64,000 nt of DNA from Micromonospora sp. RP3T (GCF_003027925.1 NZ_PYPS01000036.1:1-64000), one strand, 5' to 3'. Shown: positions 53,745 through 62,597, counted from the first letter of the stretch. Translations and numbers: made by a program. The notes: generated by a model not told the origin, from the letters alone.

Positions 53745-54122
53745 TCAGCTCAACGGCACCAGCGTGAGCAGGCGGTCCCGGACCGGCGGCCCGGGTTCGT
53801 CGGCCGCGTCCGGATCCGGCTGCACCTCGCTGCGCCAGGCGACCAGCATGGCTCGTCGCTCACGCGGCGTGGTGCCGCCCCAGACGCCGTGGCAGTCGCC
53901 CACCTCCAACGCCCAGGCCAGGCAGGAGCCCTGGACGTCGCAGGTGCGGCAGAGCGCGACTGCCGCATCGGCTGGTTCGTTCGGCGCCGGAAAGAACGTC
54001 TCCGGATCGACGCTCTGGCAGGTGCCTCTGGTGCGCCACGCCTCATCCTGTCGTCGCTCGCGCAAGGCCCGCAGCAGTCGCGGATCACGCCGCGCGGCGG
54101 CCACCTCGTGCGGGCGGGGCAT
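53745..54122 (-). CDS. WhiB-family iron-sulfur regulator (second copy)
   Basis: A 125-residue WhiB protein. Cluster cysteines are in RGTCQSVD and CRTCDVQGSC, followed by GDCHGVWGG and RERRAML; an extra Cys (GDC) is present. The N-terminal 40 residues are Arg-rich (AAARRDPRLLRALRERR) and the C-terminus is acidic then hydrophobic, unlike WblE. It probably binds a [4Fe-4S] cluster and a sigma factor. ATG 54122 lacks a ribosome site; TTG 54137, spaced from GGGGGAGG, is an alternative start. Confidence 0.88.
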   Translation of the reverse strand: MPRPHEVAAARRDPRLLRALRERRQDEAWRTRGTCQSVDPETFFPAPNEPADAAVALCRTCDVQGSCLAWALEVGDCHGVWGGTTPRERRAMLVAWRSEVQPDPDAADEPGPPVRDRLLTLVPLS

Positions 54123-54231
54123 GCGTGCCCGTGTCAATACACCCACCTCCCCCGTGGGACCGGCGAAGATCTTTCAGAGATCGATGACTGCCATTCGCCC
54201 CGTGCGAACAGACACCCATCACCGGCGCTGT

Positions 54232-54261
54232 GTTCTATCGCATTCGTACACGCGGGGACAA
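54232..54261 (-). promoter_or_regulatory. Possible promoter of the second whiB gene
   Basis: TTGTCC (54256-54261), an 18-base spacer and TAGAAC (54232-54237) on the minus strand, about 110 bases before the start. Between it and the gene is a small GATCTTTCAGAGATC inverted repeat. Confidence 0.3.
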
Positions 54262-54348
54262 GGGTCTTCAGTAAACATGACTAAACGGCCGGGCGACGTT
54301 TCAGGCGCAACCCCGGCAAATCAGCACTCGACAATGTGCTGGATGTGG

Positions 54349-55056
54349 TCAGAACAGCGTCGGCTCGGCGCCCGCCTCCGCACCCTCCGGAACGACCCGG
54401 GCGATCAGCTCGGGACCGTCGTTGCGGACGTCGCCGACGGCCGGGGAGACCGGACGGATCTCCAACCCGGCGAGCTGCCCGGCGTCGGGCGGGACGAGCA
54501 ACGCGGCCGGCTGGTCGGTCGGGCCGAGCCAGGCCGCCCAGCGCTCCCGGGGCAGCAGCAGCGGCATCCGGTCGTGCACCTCGGCCAGCTCGCCGAGCGC
54601 CGCGGTGGTCAGCACGCTGAACGTGAGCCGGGCCGCACCGGCCGACTCCCACACCGACCAGATGCCGGCGAGGGCCAGCACCGAGCCGTCCCGCGGGGTC
54701 ATGAAGTAGGGCTGCCGGCCGCCGTCGGGACGGCGGACCCACTCGTACCACCCGTCGGCCGGCACCAGGCAGCGGCGGCGGGCGAAGGACGGCGCGTACG
54801 CCCGGCTGGTGGCGATCGTCTCGGCCCGCGCGTTGATCATGCGGGCGGCGCCGGACGCGTTGCGGGACCAGGACGGGAGCAGACCCCACCGGCCCAGCGA
54901 GAGCAGCCGGTGCCCCTCCGGCGCGAGCCGGACCAACGGCGCCCGATCGGTCGGGGCGACGTTGTAGTCGGGCCCGACCTCGCCGGTCGAGTCGACGGAC
55001 TCGAACAGCGCGCTCAGGTCGCCCGCGCTCCGGGTCGTCGCGTACCTCCCGCACAT
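54349..55056 (-). CDS. SRAP-family abasic-site-binding protein (YedK/HMCES type)
   Basis: A 235-residue protein starting MCGRYA, where Cys2 becomes the N-terminal nucleophile that crosslinks abasic sites in single-stranded DNA. Also NVAPTD, the RMINARAET block (Asn/Glu active site), GWYEWVR and the final VHDRMPLLLP with the catalytic His. It protects abasic DNA during replication. ATG 55056 must be exact for Cys2 to work; TAGCGT lies 7 bases upstream, so the mRNA is probably leaderless. Divergent from aroA. Confidence 0.95.
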   Translation of the reverse strand: MCGRYATTRSAGDLSALFESVDSTGEVGPDYNVAPTDRAPLVRLAPEGHRLLSLGRWGLLPSWSRNASGAARMINARAETIATSRAYAPSFARRRCLVPADGWYEWVRRPDGGRQPYFMTPRDGSVLALAGIWSVWESAGAARLTFSVLTTAALGELAEVHDRMPLLLPRERWAAWLGPTDQPAALLVPPDAGQLAGLEIRPVSPAVGDVRNDGPELIARVVPEGAEAGAEPTLF

Positions 55057-55063
55057 GGCGCCC

Positions 55064-55069
55064 ACGCTA
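55064..55069 (-). promoter_or_regulatory. -10 box for leaderless SRAP gene
   Basis: TAGCGT on the minus strand, 7 bases before ATG 55056; no Shine-Dalgarno sequence. Confidence 0.5.
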
Positions 55070-55146
55070 GCCCCACCCGGCCGTTCCGGCTGTCCCGCCC
55101 AACGGGAGCGGGCCCGCGGGCCGGTCCCACCGGGCCGCCGGCTTGG

Positions 55147-55152
55147 CAGAAT
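55147..55152 (+). promoter_or_regulatory. -10 box for aroA
   Basis: CAGAAT, 6 bases before GTG 55159. It keeps the A2 and T6 of TANNNT. GTG 55153 in the same frame is a second possible start. Confidence 0.35.
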
Positions 55153-55158
55153 GTGAGC

Positions 55159-56460
55159 GTGGGGAATCTGACCGCTACGCGTCCGCCGCAGCCATGGACC
55201 GCGCCGACCGCGAGCGACCCGGTCGCCGCGACGCTGCGCCTGCCCGGCTCCAAGTCGATGACCGCCCGGGCGTTGGTGCTCGCGGCGCTGGCCAGCGGGC
55301 CGTCGACGCTCGACCGGCCGCTGCGCGCCCGGGACACCGAACTGATGGCCGGCGGCCTGCGCGCGCTGGGCGCCCACATGTCGATCTCCGACGACGACCG
55401 CTGGCTGGTCCGGCCGCACCAGCCGGTCGGTCCGGCGCACGTCGACGTCGGCCTGGCCGGCACCGTGATGCGCTTCCTGCCTCCGGTGGCCGGGCTGGCC
55501 GCCGGACGGGTCACGTTCGACGGCGACCCGCACGCCCGCACCCGCCCGCTCGGGCCGCTGATCGACGCGCTGCGCGCGCTCGGCGTCCGCGTCGACGCCC
55601 CGCCGACCGGCAGCCTGCCGCTCGTCGTCCTGGGCGCCGGCCGGGTGACCGGTGGCGAGGTGGTCATCGACGCCTCCGCGTCCAGTCAGCTGGTCTCCGG
55701 GCTGCTGCTGGCCGCGCCCCGCTTCGACCGGGGCGTGGTGGTCCGGCACCAGGGCCCGCCGGTGCCGTCCGCGCCACACGTGCGGATGACCGTGCAGATG
55801 CTGCGTGCCGCCGGGGCCGCCGTGGACGACACCACTCCCGACGTCTGGGTGGTCGAACCGGGCCCGCTCACCGGGCGCGGCTGGGAGATCGAGCCGGACC
55901 TCTCCGGCGCCGCGCCGTTCTTCGCCGCCGCGCTGGTCACCGGTGGCGAGGTCACCCTCCAGGGCTGGCCGCGCAGCAGCCTCCAACCGGTCGAGCGGCT
56001 GCGCGCGCTGCTGCAGCGGATGGGCGCCGAGGTGACGCTGGGCACCGGCGGGCTCACCGTGCGGGGCACCGGCACGGTGCGTGGGCTCAACGCCGACCTC
56101 TCCGACGTCGGCGAGCTGACCCCGGTGCTGACCGCGCTCACCCTGCTGGCCGACGGCCCGTCCCGACTGACCGGGATCAGCCACATCCGGGGCCACGAGA
56201 CCGACCGGGTCACCGCGCTGGCGACGGAGTTCACCGCGCTCGGCGCCGACATCACCGAGACCCGCGACGGGCTGGAGATCCGGCCCCGCCCGCTGCGCGG
56301 CGGGACCTTCCGGACGTACGCCGACCACCGGATGGCGCACGCCGCGGCGGTGGCCGGGCTGGCCGTCCCCGGCATCGAGGTCGACGACGTGACGTGCACC
56401 TCGAAGACCATGCCAGAGTTCCCGGCACTATGGTCGGGGATGGTGACCGGCAAGAACTGA
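55159..56460 (+). CDS. aroA: 3-phosphoshikimate 1-carboxyvinyltransferase (EPSP synthase)
   Basis: A 433-residue EPSP synthase: LPGSKSMTARALVLAALA (phosphate/PEP site), GLAGTVMRFLPPVAGLA (the shikimate-3-phosphate loop), DASASSQLVSGLLLAAP, and the C-terminal RTYADHRMAHAAAVAGL. It makes 5-enolpyruvylshikimate-3-phosphate for aromatic amino acids. Followed by rsgA after 15 bases. Confidence 0.96.
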   Translation: MGNLTATRPPQPWTAPTASDPVAATLRLPGSKSMTARALVLAALASGPSTLDRPLRARDTELMAGGLRALGAHMSISDDDRWLVRPHQPVGPAHVDVGLAGTVMRFLPPVAGLAAGRVTFDGDPHARTRPLGPLIDALRALGVRVDAPPTGSLPLVVLGAGRVTGGEVVIDASASSQLVSGLLLAAPRFDRGVVVRHQGPPVPSAPHVRMTVQMLRAAGAAVDDTTPDVWVVEPGPLTGRGWEIEPDLSGAAPFFAAALVTGGEVTLQGWPRSSLQPVERLRALLQRMGAEVTLGTGGLTVRGTGTVRGLNADLSDVGELTPVLTALTLLADGPSRLTGISHIRGHETDRVTALATEFTALGADITETRDGLEIRPRPLRGGTFRTYADHRMAHAAAVAGLAVPGIEVDDVTCTSKTMPEFPALWSGMVTGKN

Positions 56461-56475
56461 CAGTGGGGGGACGCC

Positions 56476-57552
56476 CTGGCGACCAAGCGGCGGGAGTACG
56501 ACGAGGACGACGTGCGGGTGCGCCCCGGCCGGTCGTCCCGCCCGCGCACCCGCACCCGGCCCCGGCACGCCGACGCGGTCGACGGGTTCGTGATCGCGGT
56601 CGACCGGGGGCGCTACACCTGCGTCCGGCCGGACGCCGGCCCGGACGACCCGGTCGTCACCGCCATGCGCGCCCGCGAGCTGGGCCGCAAGTCGGTGGTG
56701 GTGGGCGACCGGGTGGGGCTGGTCGGTGACGTCACCGGCGCGCCCGGCGCGCTGGCCCGCATCGTGCGCATCGCCGAACGCACCTCGGTGCTGCGGCGTA
56801 CCGCCGACGACGACGAGTCCACCGCCGAGGGGCGGCTGGAGCGGGTGGTGGTGGCGAACGCCGACCAACTCGTGATCGTCAGCGCGCTGGCCGACCCGCC
56901 GCCGCGCACCGGGTTCATCGACCGCTGCCTGGTCGCCGCGTACGACGCCGACATCGAGCCGTTGCTCTGCCTCACCAAGGCCGACCTGGCCGGCCCTGAG
57001 GCGGTGCTCGGCTACTACACCGAGCTGGAGCTGCCGTACGTGCTGATCCGCCCGGGCGCCGACCTGGCCGACCTGCGCGCGCTGCTCGCCGGCCGCGTCT
57101 CGGTCCTGGTGGGGCACTCCGGGGTGGGCAAGTCGACGCTCGTCAACCGCCTGGTCCCGGCGGCGGAACGGGCGGTCGGCACGGTCAGCGCGATCGGCCG
57201 GGGCCGGCACACCTCGACCAGCGCGGTGGCGCTGCGCCTGCCCCCGGGCCCCGACGCGGGCCCGGGGTGGATCGTCGACACCCCCGGCGTCCGCAGCTTC
57301 GGGCTGGCGCACGTGTCCGCGGAGAGCCTGCTGCACGGCTTCCCCGACCTGGTCGAGGCGACCGTGGACTGCCCGGCCAACTGCCCGCACGGCGCCGACG
57401 AGGCGGACTGCGCGCTGGACGCCTGGGTGGCCGCCGGCAAGGCGGACCCGCGCCGGCTCGCCTCGTACCGGCGGCTGCTGGCCTCGCGGCTCGGCGAGGG
57501 CGACGTGCGGGAGCCCGAGCGCAACCCGGGCGACCCGCTCGCCGGGTCCTGA
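56476..57552 (+). CDS. rsgA: Ribosome small-subunit GTPase RsgA
   Basis: A 358-residue circularly permuted GTPase: an OB-fold, then LCLTKADL (G4), GHSGVGKSTLVN (G1), VDTPGVRSFGL (G3) and a zinc knuckle (CPANCPHGADEADC). It checks 30S maturation. Residues YDEDDVRVRPG conserved in actinobacterial RsgA lie before the first ATG/GTG in frame (GTG 56512). The only start that includes them is CTG 56476, preceded by GGGGGGACGC; the frame upstream closes at the aroA stop. The CTG start is therefore favoured. Confidence 0.92.
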   Translation: MATKRREYDEDDVRVRPGRSSRPRTRTRPRHADAVDGFVIAVDRGRYTCVRPDAGPDDPVVTAMRARELGRKSVVVGDRVGLVGDVTGAPGALARIVRIAERTSVLRRTADDDESTAEGRLERVVVANADQLVIVSALADPPPRTGFIDRCLVAAYDADIEPLLCLTKADLAGPEAVLGYYTELELPYVLIRPGADLADLRALLAGRVSVLVGHSGVGKSTLVNRLVPAAERAVGTVSAIGRGRHTSTSAVALRLPPGPDAGPGWIVDTPGVRSFGLAHVSAESLLHGFPDLVEATVDCPANCPHGADEADCALDAWVAAGKADPRRLASYRRLLASRLGEGDVREPERNPGDPLAGS

Positions 57553-57599
57553 CCGGCGGGCCGGCGGCCACCCGCCGGCACCGGCCGCGCGCGCCGCAC

Positions 57600-57605
57600 T
57601 ACCGT
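57600..57605 (+). promoter_or_regulatory. -10 box for hisN
   Basis: TACCGT, 7 bases before ATG 57613; no Shine-Dalgarno sequence. Confidence 0.45.
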
Positions 57606-57612
57606 GTCGACC

Positions 57613-58431
57613 ATGACCGGGTACGCCGACGACCTCGCCCTCGCCCACCTGCTCGCGGACGCCGCGGACGCCGTCTCGGCGGCCCGGTTCCGCGCGCTCG
57701 ACCTGCGGGTGGAGTCGAAGCCGGACCTGACCCCGGTGTCCGACGCGGACACCGCCGTGGAGCGGGAGATCCGGGCCCTGCTGGCCGCCCACCGACCCGC
57801 CGACGGCCTGCTCGGCGAGGAGTACGGCGAGCAGCCCGCCGCCGGCCCGGACGGGCGGCGTTGGGTGGTCGACCCGATCGACGGGACGAAGAACTTCGTC
57901 CGGGGAGTGCCGGTCTGGGCCACGCTGATCGCGCTGCTGGAGCACGACCGGCCGGTGCTCGGTCTGGTCTCCGCGCCGGCGCTGAACCGGCGCTGGTGGG
58001 GCGCGCTCGGCGCCGGCGCGTTCGCCGGTACCGGCCCGGCGGAGGCCACGCCGATCCGGGTCTCCGGCGTCACGGCGCTGGCCGACGCGAGCGTCTGCTA
58101 CTCGTCGCTGACCGGTTGGGAACAGGCCGGGCGGCTGGACGCGATGCTGCAACTCATGCGGGACACCTGGCGCAGCCGGGCGTACGGCGACTTCTACGGC
58201 TACATGCTGTTGGCCGAGGGGGCGCTGGACGTGATGGTGGAGCCGGAGCTGTCGCTGTGGGACGTCGCCGCGTTGGTGCCGATCGTCACCGAGGCCGGTG
58301 GCCGGTTCACCGACCTGGCCGGGCGCCCCGCGCCGGCCGGCGCCGACTCGGCCGACATCAGCGCCGTGGCCAGCAACGGCCCACTGCACGACGACATCCT
58401 GGACCGGCTCGGCCGGCCAGCCGAGCGCTGA
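57613..58431 (+). CDS. hisN: Histidinol-phosphatase, inositol-monophosphatase type
   Basis: A 272-residue IMPase-fold enzyme: KPDLTPVSDADTAVE, LLGEEYGE, VVDPIDGTKNFVRG (metal site DPIDGT) and LSLWDVAALVPIVTEAGG. The blocks match the actinobacterial HisN group. It removes phosphate from histidinol phosphate. ATG 57613 is chosen over TTG/GTG options upstream by the leaderless promoter and family start. Confidence 0.9.
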   Translation: MTGYADDLALAHLLADAADAVSAARFRALDLRVESKPDLTPVSDADTAVEREIRALLAAHRPADGLLGEEYGEQPAAGPDGRRWVVDPIDGTKNFVRGVPVWATLIALLEHDRPVLGLVSAPALNRRWWGALGAGAFAGTGPAEATPIRVSGVTALADASVCYSSLTGWEQAGRLDAMLQLMRDTWRSRAYGDFYGYMLLAEGALDVMVEPELSLWDVAALVPIVTEAGGRFTDLAGRPAPAGADSADISAVASNGPLHDDILDRLGRPAER

Positions 58432-58446
58432 CCGGGCCCGAGCCTC

Positions 58447-58452
58447 TATCCT
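58447..58452 (+). promoter_or_regulatory. -10 box for the DMT permease gene
   Basis: TATCCT, 6 bases before GTG 58459; no Shine-Dalgarno sequence. Confidence 0.4.
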
Positions 58453-58458
58453 CGCCAG

Positions 58459-59445
58459 GTGGTCTCCTCCGGCTGGTGCTTCCTCGCGGCGATGATCGTC
58501 GCGTACGGCTTCGCCAACCTGCTCCAGTCGGTGGCCGCCGCGCGGACCACCGTGCACCACACCTTCGACCCGGGGCTGCTGCTGCGGCTGGCCAGCCACC
58601 GGACGTACCTGATCGGGTTGGCCTGCCAGATCATCGGCTTCGTGCTGGCCTTCCTGGCCCGCCGGGACCTGCCGCTGTTCCTGGTCCAGGCCAGCGTGGC
58701 GGCCGGGCTGGGGGTGACCGCGGTGCTCGGCGTGCTGGTGCTCAAGTGGCGGCTGCCGGCCGCCGAGGTCGGGCTGCTGGTGCTGCTGTTCGGCGGGATC
58801 ACCGCGCTGGTGCTGTCGGCCGAGCCGGCGCCGTCCCGGCAGCTCGGCACCGCCGGGCTGGTCGGCCTGGTGGTGGCGCTCGGTGCGATCGCCGCGTCCG
58901 GTTTCTTCGCCGCCCGACTGCACGGCGCGCCCGGTTCGGTGGTGCTCGGGTCACTGGCCGGGATGGCGTTCTCCGCCGCCGCGGTGGCGGCCCGCCCGCT
59001 GGCCTCCGCCGACTCGACCGAGGCGTTCGTCCGTGATCCGCTGCTCTACCTGCTGATCGCCCACTCGCTGGTCGGCCAGCTCCTGCTCGGTCTGGCCATG
59101 CAGCGCGGTTCGACCACCGCGGCGGTGGCCGCGATGGACGCGGCTGGCGCGGTGCCCGCGGCGATCATCGGGGTGCTGCTGCTCGGCGACAAGATCTGGC
59201 CCGGCCGGGAGTGGCTGGCCGGGCTCGGCTTCCTGGTCACGTTGGCCGCCGTGGTCGGCCTGACCCGGTACGCCCAGCCGCAGCACCACCACCCGGCCGT
59301 CCGGGACCGGGGGCCGGCGATGATCGGTGTCGGGGTGGTGCCGGCTCAGGCCGCCTCGACCGGCCCGCGTTCGGCGACCACCTCGACCGGCGGCGTCGGC
59401 TCCACCGGGGTGGCCGGCCGGCGACGCCCGATCACCCGCTCGTAG
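58459..59445 (+). CDS. EamA/DMT-type ten-helix membrane protein
   Basis: A 328-residue membrane protein with about nine or ten helices (for example WCFLAAMIVAYGFANLL, LIGLACQIIGFVLAFLA and GLGFLVTLAAVVGLT). It resembles the drug/metabolite transporter superfamily, variants with paired 5-helix halves. About 45 residues after the last helix form a low-complexity tail (PQHHHPAVRDRGP and onwards). The last 100 bases overlap the 3' end of the convergent glycosyltransferase gene. Cargo unknown. Confidence 0.78.
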   Translation: MVSSGWCFLAAMIVAYGFANLLQSVAAARTTVHHTFDPGLLLRLASHRTYLIGLACQIIGFVLAFLARRDLPLFLVQASVAAGLGVTAVLGVLVLKWRLPAAEVGLLVLLFGGITALVLSAEPAPSRQLGTAGLVGLVVALGAIAASGFFAARLHGAPGSVVLGSLAGMAFSAAAVAARPLASADSTEAFVRDPLLYLLIAHSLVGQLLLGLAMQRGSTTAAVAAMDAAGAVPAAIIGVLLLGDKIWPGREWLAGLGFLVTLAAVVGLTRYAQPQHHHPAVRDRGPAMIGVGVVPAQAASTGPRSATTSTGGVGSTGVAGRRRPITRS

Positions 59446-60596
59446 AGCCGCTCCAGCGCCGCCGCCGTCCGCTCCCAGGTGTAGCTGCACCGCACCCGGT
59501 CCACCGCGGCGTGCCCGTACGCGAACCGCCCGGCGTTGTCGGTGAGCACCCGACGCAGGGTGACCCCGAGCGTGCGGATGTCGCCCGGCGGCACCAGCTT
59601 GCCGGTCACCTCGTCGACCACCGCGTCGGCGATGCCGCCCATGGCGTAGCCGACCACCGGCACGCCGCAGGCCATCGCCTCCAGCGACACCCGCCCGGCG
59701 GACGAGTAGTGCGGCGTGCAGGCCACCACGTCCGCGGAGCGGTACCAGGTGGCCATCTGGTCGTGCGGGACGGCGCCGACCAGGTGGATCCGCTCCGCCA
59801 CGCCGGCCCGCTCGGCCAGTTGGCGTAGCCGGCGCGCCTCCGCGTGCCCGGCCAGCCGCTCGGCCGGCGGCCCACCGGCGATCACCAGCTCCGCGTCGCC
59901 GACCAGCCGCATCGCCCGGATCAGGTCGTCCTGGCCGTGGCCGGGGGTGAGCCCGCCGACGGAGAGGATCCGGGGCCGCTGGTCCCGGGGCGCGGCCTCA
60001 CCGTCCGGGTGGAAGTACCCGGTGTCCACGCCGGTCGGCACCATCGCCACCGAGGTGCGTTGCAGGCCCATCCGGGTCAGCTCGTCGACCTCGTCGTTGC
60101 ACTGGGCGACCGCCACGTCCACGGCCCGGGTCAGGGCCCGTTCCAGCGGGATCCGTTGGCCCGGCCCGGCGTAGCCCCGGCCGAGGTGGCGGAGCTGCTC
60201 GACGCCGAGCGAGTGGAAGGTCTGCACGACCGGGATGTCGGTCGCGCGGACCGCGTGGGCGGCGGCCAGGCCACCCACCCAGTAGTGCCCGTGCACCACC
60301 TCGGGCGTCCAGTCGCCGGACCACTCGCCGGCCAGCCAGCGGCCGAACTCGGCCACGTACGGCACCAGCTCGACGGTGGGCAGCGGATCGGGCGGGCCGA
60401 CCGGGACGCGTTCCAGGCGGTAGCCGTCCAGCTCGGCCAGGGCCGGTTGGGCGGCGGCGTCACGGCGTTCGTACACGCGGACCTCGTGGCCTCGGGCGGC
60501 GAGTTCAGCCGCCACGCGCGCAATGTGCTCCTGAGTCCCGACGGTGGGACCGTCGGTGGACGAGCCGGCGTGCGCACAGACAAGGCCGACGCGCAT
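59346..60596 (-). CDS. GT4-family glycosyltransferase, second copy
   Basis: A 416-residue GT-B enzyme: MRVGLVCAHAGSSTDGPTVG at the N-terminus, VHGHYWVGG, VPTGVDTGYFHPDG, LSVGGLTPGHGQDDLI and the donor motif SAGRVSLEAMACGVPVVGY. It belongs to the sucrose-phosphate synthase/MshA-like branch. It adds a sugar from a nucleotide donor; the acceptor is unknown. ATG 60596 has GGAGG 6 bases upstream. The C-terminal 33 codons overlap the permease gene on the other strand. Confidence 0.87.
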   Translation of the reverse strand: MRVGLVCAHAGSSTDGPTVGTQEHIARVAAELAARGHEVRVYERRDAAAQPALAELDGYRLERVPVGPPDPLPTVELVPYVAEFGRWLAGEWSGDWTPEVVHGHYWVGGLAAAHAVRATDIPVVQTFHSLGVEQLRHLGRGYAGPGQRIPLERALTRAVDVAVAQCNDEVDELTRMGLQRTSVAMVPTGVDTGYFHPDGEAAPRDQRPRILSVGGLTPGHGQDDLIRAMRLVGDAELVIAGGPPAERLAGHAEARRLRQLAERAGVAERIHLVGAVPHDQMATWYRSADVVACTPHYSSAGRVSLEAMACGVPVVGYAMGGIADAVVDEVTGKLVPPGDIRTLGVTLRRVLTDNAGRFAYGHAAVDRVRCSYTWERTAAALERLYERVIGRRRPATPVEPTPPVEVVAERGPVEAA

Positions 60597-60788
60597 GGTG
60601 CACCTCCATGCGTTCTAGCTGGCGGGGTCTCCCGTTCAGAGCGTCCCATTAACCCGGGCCCGGTGCCCGCAAACCTGGCAGATCGGCCCGGCGACGCGAC
60701 GTCGCGCGGATGGGACACCGGTTCCGACCGAACCTGATCAGCGCGTTCTGATCGGCATGACCGGCCGGCTGGGGGGTACCGCTCGGGA

Positions 60789-61790
60789 ATGCCGCTCACC
60801 CGCAGTCTCGCCGACGCCACCGTCGTCCTCACCGGTGCCTCCAGCGGGATCGGCGCGGCCACCGCCTACGCGCTGGCCGGGCGGGGCGCCGCCGTGGTGC
60901 TGGCGGCCCGCTCCGAGGACGCGTTGCGGCGCGTCGCCGCGCACTGCCGGGAGCTGGGTGGGCGGGCGCTCGTGGTGCCCACCGACGTGACGGACGCGGA
61001 CGCGGTGGAACGGCTGGCCGCCCGCGCGGTGGCGGAGTTCGGCCGGATCGACGCCTGGATCAACAACGCGGCCGTCGGCACGGTGGGGCTGTTCGACGAG
61101 ATCCCGGTGGCCGAGTTCCGCCGGGTGGTCGACGTGAACCTGCTCGGCACCGTGCACGGGACGCGCGCCGCGCTGCCCCACCTCGCCGCGGCCGGCGGCG
61201 GGGTGCTGGTGAACAACGCGTCGGTGCTGGCCGAGGTGGCCATGCCGTACCAGTCCGCGTACAACGCCACCAAGCACGCGATCCGGGGGCTGACCGACAC
61301 GGTGCGGCAGGAGCTGCGGGTGACCGGGCGCGGGCACATCTCGCTCTGCACGGTGCTGCCGGCCACCATCGACACGCCGTTCTTCCGGCACGCGGCCAAC
61401 CACACCGGGCGGGAGCTGACGCCGCCGCCGCCGGTCTACCCGCCGGAGCTGGTGGCCGAGACCGTGGTCCGGTTGCTGCGGCGGCCACGACGCGAGGCGT
61501 ACGCGGGCGGCGCGGCGCGGTTGATGGGCCTCCAGTGGCGGCTCGCCCCGGCGTTGGCCGAGCGCGCGCTCGGCTGGTACACCGCGCGCACCCAGTTCGG
61601 CCCCGGCGTACGCCGGGACACCGACGGCACCGTCTTCACGCCCGACGCGACGGGGGCCCGGACCGACGGCTGGTCCGGCCGGCGCGGCCAGCTGCTGCGG
61701 CTGACGGCGGCCTTCGGGCTGGCCGCCGCCGGCACCGCGGTCGGCACCGTCGCGGCGATCAGTCGCCGGTCCCGGGCGGAACGATCATGA
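60789..61790 (+). CDS. Short-chain dehydrogenase/reductase with C-terminal hydrophobic tail
   Basis: A 333-residue SDR: TGASSGIGAATAYALA (cofactor loop), NNAAVGTVG, the catalytic Ser in NNASVLAEVAM and YQSAYNATKHA (YxxxK). After the catalytic domain an extra 100 residues include a hydrophobic stretch near the end (AAFGLAAAGTAVGTVAAI) followed by a basic SRRSRAERS tail. Such tails suggest membrane association. The substrate is unknown. TACCGC lies 6 bases before the ATG. Confidence 0.88.
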   Translation: MPLTRSLADATVVLTGASSGIGAATAYALAGRGAAVVLAARSEDALRRVAAHCRELGGRALVVPTDVTDADAVERLAARAVAEFGRIDAWINNAAVGTVGLFDEIPVAEFRRVVDVNLLGTVHGTRAALPHLAAAGGGVLVNNASVLAEVAMPYQSAYNATKHAIRGLTDTVRQELRVTGRGHISLCTVLPATIDTPFFRHAANHTGRELTPPPPVYPPELVAETVVRLLRRPRREAYAGGAARLMGLQWRLAPALAERALGWYTARTQFGPGVRRDTDGTVFTPDATGARTDGWSGRRGQLLRLTAAFGLAAAGTAVGTVAAISRRSRAERS

Positions 61791-62518
61791 GTCCCGTCGA
61801 CCGGACCGATGCGCGTACCGCGACCGGCGTGCACAATGGGACGATCATGCCGACGGACGCGCGTTGCCTGGTGGAGCCCGACGAGTCCTCCGCGACGGTC
61901 AGGCTGACCGGCGTGCTCGACCGGGCCGGCGTCGAGGCCGTGCGCGGCGCGCTGCTCGCCCGGTGCTGGCAGCGACCGGGCCCGGTGCGCGTCGACCTGT
62001 CCGGGGTCCGCATGCCCGACCCGGGGGTCCGCCCGGTGCTCGACGGGATCCGCGCCGAGGTCGCCGACTGGCCGGCCGCCGAACTGCTGCTCGATCCGGC
62101 CGGGCCGCCGAGCCCCGAGCCGCCTGAGCTGCTCGACGCCGACCTGCCGCCGGTGGTGGAGTCCGCCCGCCGGGCCCGGGCGCTGGTCACCGGCGGGTGT
62201 GTCAGGTGGGGCCTGCCGGAGCTGGCGGAGCCGGCCTGCATCGCGGTCACCGAGATGGTCAACAACGTGGTGGCGCACGCCGCGACGCCGATGACGCTCC
62301 GGCTGGCCCCGCGCGGTGGCGCGCTGCACGTGGCCGTCCGCGACCACTCCCCCGGGCGTCCCGCGTTCGCCGGGCCGGCCCCGGTCGACTCCGTCGGCGG
62401 CCGGGGGCTGCTGCTCATCGACACGGTGGCCCGCCGTTGGGGCAGCACCGCGCTGCCCGACGGCAAGGTGGTGTGGTGCGTGCTGTACGCCGAGGACGAG
62501 ACCGCCTTCCGCAACTAA
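61787..62518 (+). CDS. STAS plus HATPase_c (anti-sigma/antagonist fusion)
   Basis: A 243-residue protein. The first half (about 25-115) is STAS-like (VRLTGVLDRAGVEAVRGALL, VDLSGVRMPDPG); the second half is an RsbW-type HATPase_c with N-box TEMVNNVVAHAA and G-box GGRGLLLIDTVARRWG. It combines an anti-anti-sigma fold and an anti-sigma kinase fold in one chain. ATG 61787 overlaps the SDR stop (ATGA); ATG 61847 is an alternative. Its target sigma factor is not nearby. Confidence 0.82.
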   Translation: MSPVDRTDARTATGVHNGTIMPTDARCLVEPDESSATVRLTGVLDRAGVEAVRGALLARCWQRPGPVRVDLSGVRMPDPGVRPVLDGIRAEVADWPAAELLLDPAGPPSPEPPELLDADLPPVVESARRARALVTGGCVRWGLPELAEPACIAVTEMVNNVVAHAATPMTLRLAPRGGALHVAVRDHSPGRPAFAGPAPVDSVGGRGLLLIDTVARRWGSTALPDGKVVWCVLYAEDETAFRN

Positions 62519-62597
62519 GGCAGGTTTCGCCCTGTTGCTCCCGATCCACCCGCCTGGTCGCGGTTAATACGGCAAGGGCAGTGGGTAGTTCACCCGC

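Noticed and set aside
56428..58923. An 831-codon minus-strand frame
   Set aside because: Antisense to rsgA, hisN and the permease gene, all of which have clear motifs and promoters.
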